Assembly: GCA_046846435.1 (NCBI GenBank)
Contig: CP128407.1
Coordinates: forward strand, 124,001-188,000
Reading direction: 5' to 3'
Origin: Nanosynbacter sp963524495
Lineage (GTDB): Bacteria; Patescibacteriota; Saccharimonadia; Saccharimonadales; Saccharimonadaceae
DNA: 64,000 nucleotides
A program made the position numbers and the translations under genes. Positions 63,206 to 64,000 of this stretch are shown piece by piece. The notes under the pieces were generated by a model. It was not told the DNA's origin, did not search any database, and worked only from the letters and a program-made list of their open reading frames with translations. The first letter of the stretch is position 1, and every line of letters starts with the position of its first letter.

Positions 63206-64000
63206 ATGAAGATAACACAAAAGACAAAGCGATTGTTACTGGCGAATGCGGTAGTTGCGGCTATTGTCGGCGTGTTGACAATGCACTACCTAACATCAAG
63301 CCAGTTGGCGAAAGCTGATCCTATCAACTCAACTGACTTCGTCATGACTATTGATACGCGAAAAGGAGCTGGCAACACGTTTACCATACCGACATTTGGT
63401 AGTGGTTATAATTACAACGTTGCATGCGGTAATGGCGTGACGCTGACCGGTCAGACGGGTAATGCGGTATGTTCGTATGCAACAGCTGGTGAGTATCAGA
63501 TTCGCATTAGCGGCGCTTTCCCGCGCATATTCTTTAACTTTACCGGTGATAAGCTAAAAGTTATTTCGATTGATCAGTGGGGTACGAATGAGTGGCTGAA
63601 TATGGAGCATGCCTTTGATGGTGCCGAGAATCTCGATGTGAAGGCTACCGATAAACCGCGGATGGGTAAGGTGGTAAGTCTGGCGTATATGTTTCGAGAT
63701 GCCAAGAACCTAAAGGGTGTAGGCGCTGACTGGCAATGGGATACTGCCAATGTCCAGAGTTTGAATAGTACATTCTCTGGGGCTCGTCAGTTTAACCAAG
63801 ACATTTCTAACTGGAATACGGCTAAGGTTACTGACATGGATAACACGTTTACCAATGCCTACGAGTTTAATCAGCCGATTCAGAAATGGGATGTTAGCAA
63901 AGTAACGACGATGGTGGCAGTATTAGCATACGCTAAGAAATTTAATCAGCCAATTGGTGAGTGGAATACCGCACGATTGTCGGATGCTCTCCTAGCGCTT
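63206..64000 (+). CDS. BspA-family (DUF285) surface protein, N-terminal part, cut by window edge
   Basis: Open for 265 codons to the edge. The start MKITQKTKRLLLANAVVAAIVG is a signal peptide or signal anchor. After a unique domain (about 40-130), DUF285 repeats appear: FNQDISNWNTAKVTDMDNTF, FNQPIQKWDVSKVTTM and FNQPIGEWNTARLSD. BspA-type leucine-rich repeats mediate attachment in oral and gut bacteria, which fits a surface-attached epibiont. AGGGGG before the start is a weak ribosome site. Full length and any C-terminal anchor lie outside the window. Confidence 0.88.
   Translation, partial: MKITQKTKRLLLANAVVAAIVGVLTMHYLTSSQLAKADPINSTDFVMTIDTRKGAGNTFTIPTFGSGYNYNVACGNGVTLTGQTGNAVCSYATAGEYQIRISGAFPRIFFNFTGDKLKVISIDQWGTNEWLNMEHAFDGAENLDVKATDKPRMGKVVSLAYMFRDAKNLKGVGADWQWDTANVQSLNSTFSGARQFNQDISNWNTAKVTDMDNTFTNAYEFNQPIQKWDVSKVTTMVAVLAYAKKFNQPIGEWNTARLSDALLAL

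Overview
The window is a 64 kb piece of a Candidatus Saccharibacteria (TM7, CPR/Patescibacteria) chromosome. The 16S gene carries the TM7-diagnostic stretches GACTGGGCGTAAAGAGTTGC (near 19480) and GGAAGGAGGGGATGATGTCAG (near 20085). UGA is an ordinary stop, as expected for this phylum. The gene set is small and mostly informational: translation, gyrase, division and repair, plus many CPR-type small membrane or surface proteins. The + strand is G/T-rich almost throughout, even where genes lie on the - strand, so it is probably the leading strand across the whole window.

Layout. 1-6.4 kb: end of miaA, a wHTH regulator, an MBL protein, rpmB, an M50 protease, a 6S-like RNA, RNase P RNA, the infC-rpmI-rplT operon (infC starts with AUU), comM and tmRNA. 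6.4-7.5 kb: a 1.1 kb noncoding block with an 82-bp palindrome and an unidentified structured RNA. 7.5-18.7 kb: a large TraD/VirB4-like ATPase, an LPXTG surface protein, gyrB-gyrA. 18.7-27.4 kb: unlinked rRNA genes. 16S has its own terminator; then come tRNA-Ala, -Ile and -Val, a HopA1-like protein and pyrD; then 23S-5S from a separate promoter. 27.4-34.9 kb: C39-type protease, KGG protein, metallopeptidase, ROK kinase, second LPXTG protein, S1, IF-2. 34.9-40 kb: a duplicated accessory locus in which two proteins share an apparently identical 675-bp start and then diverge. 40-53 kb: def-fmt, priA, recJ, rpsU-yqeY, adk-map, ftsA, ftsZ-nrdR-Trx-VKOR. 53-64 kb: a protein of unknown function, a T-box leader, an operon ending in ileS (with an acetyltransferase domain inserted in its catalytic core), a Tim44/DUF3137-like protein, galU and the start of a BspA-type surface protein.

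How it works together. Two ways of starting genes are visible. Many housekeeping genes have a TATAAT-type -10 element six to ten bases before the ATG and so are probably leaderless; other genes have Shine-Dalgarno sites matching the CCTCC tail of 16S. Several accessory genes instead have full TTGACA-17-TANCAT promoters and 5' leaders. The best candidates for something new are the IleRS-GNAT chimera under a distant T-box, the duplicated shared-head/variable-tail gene pair, a cysteine-free NrdR, and the unidentified structured RNAs near 7.2 kb.
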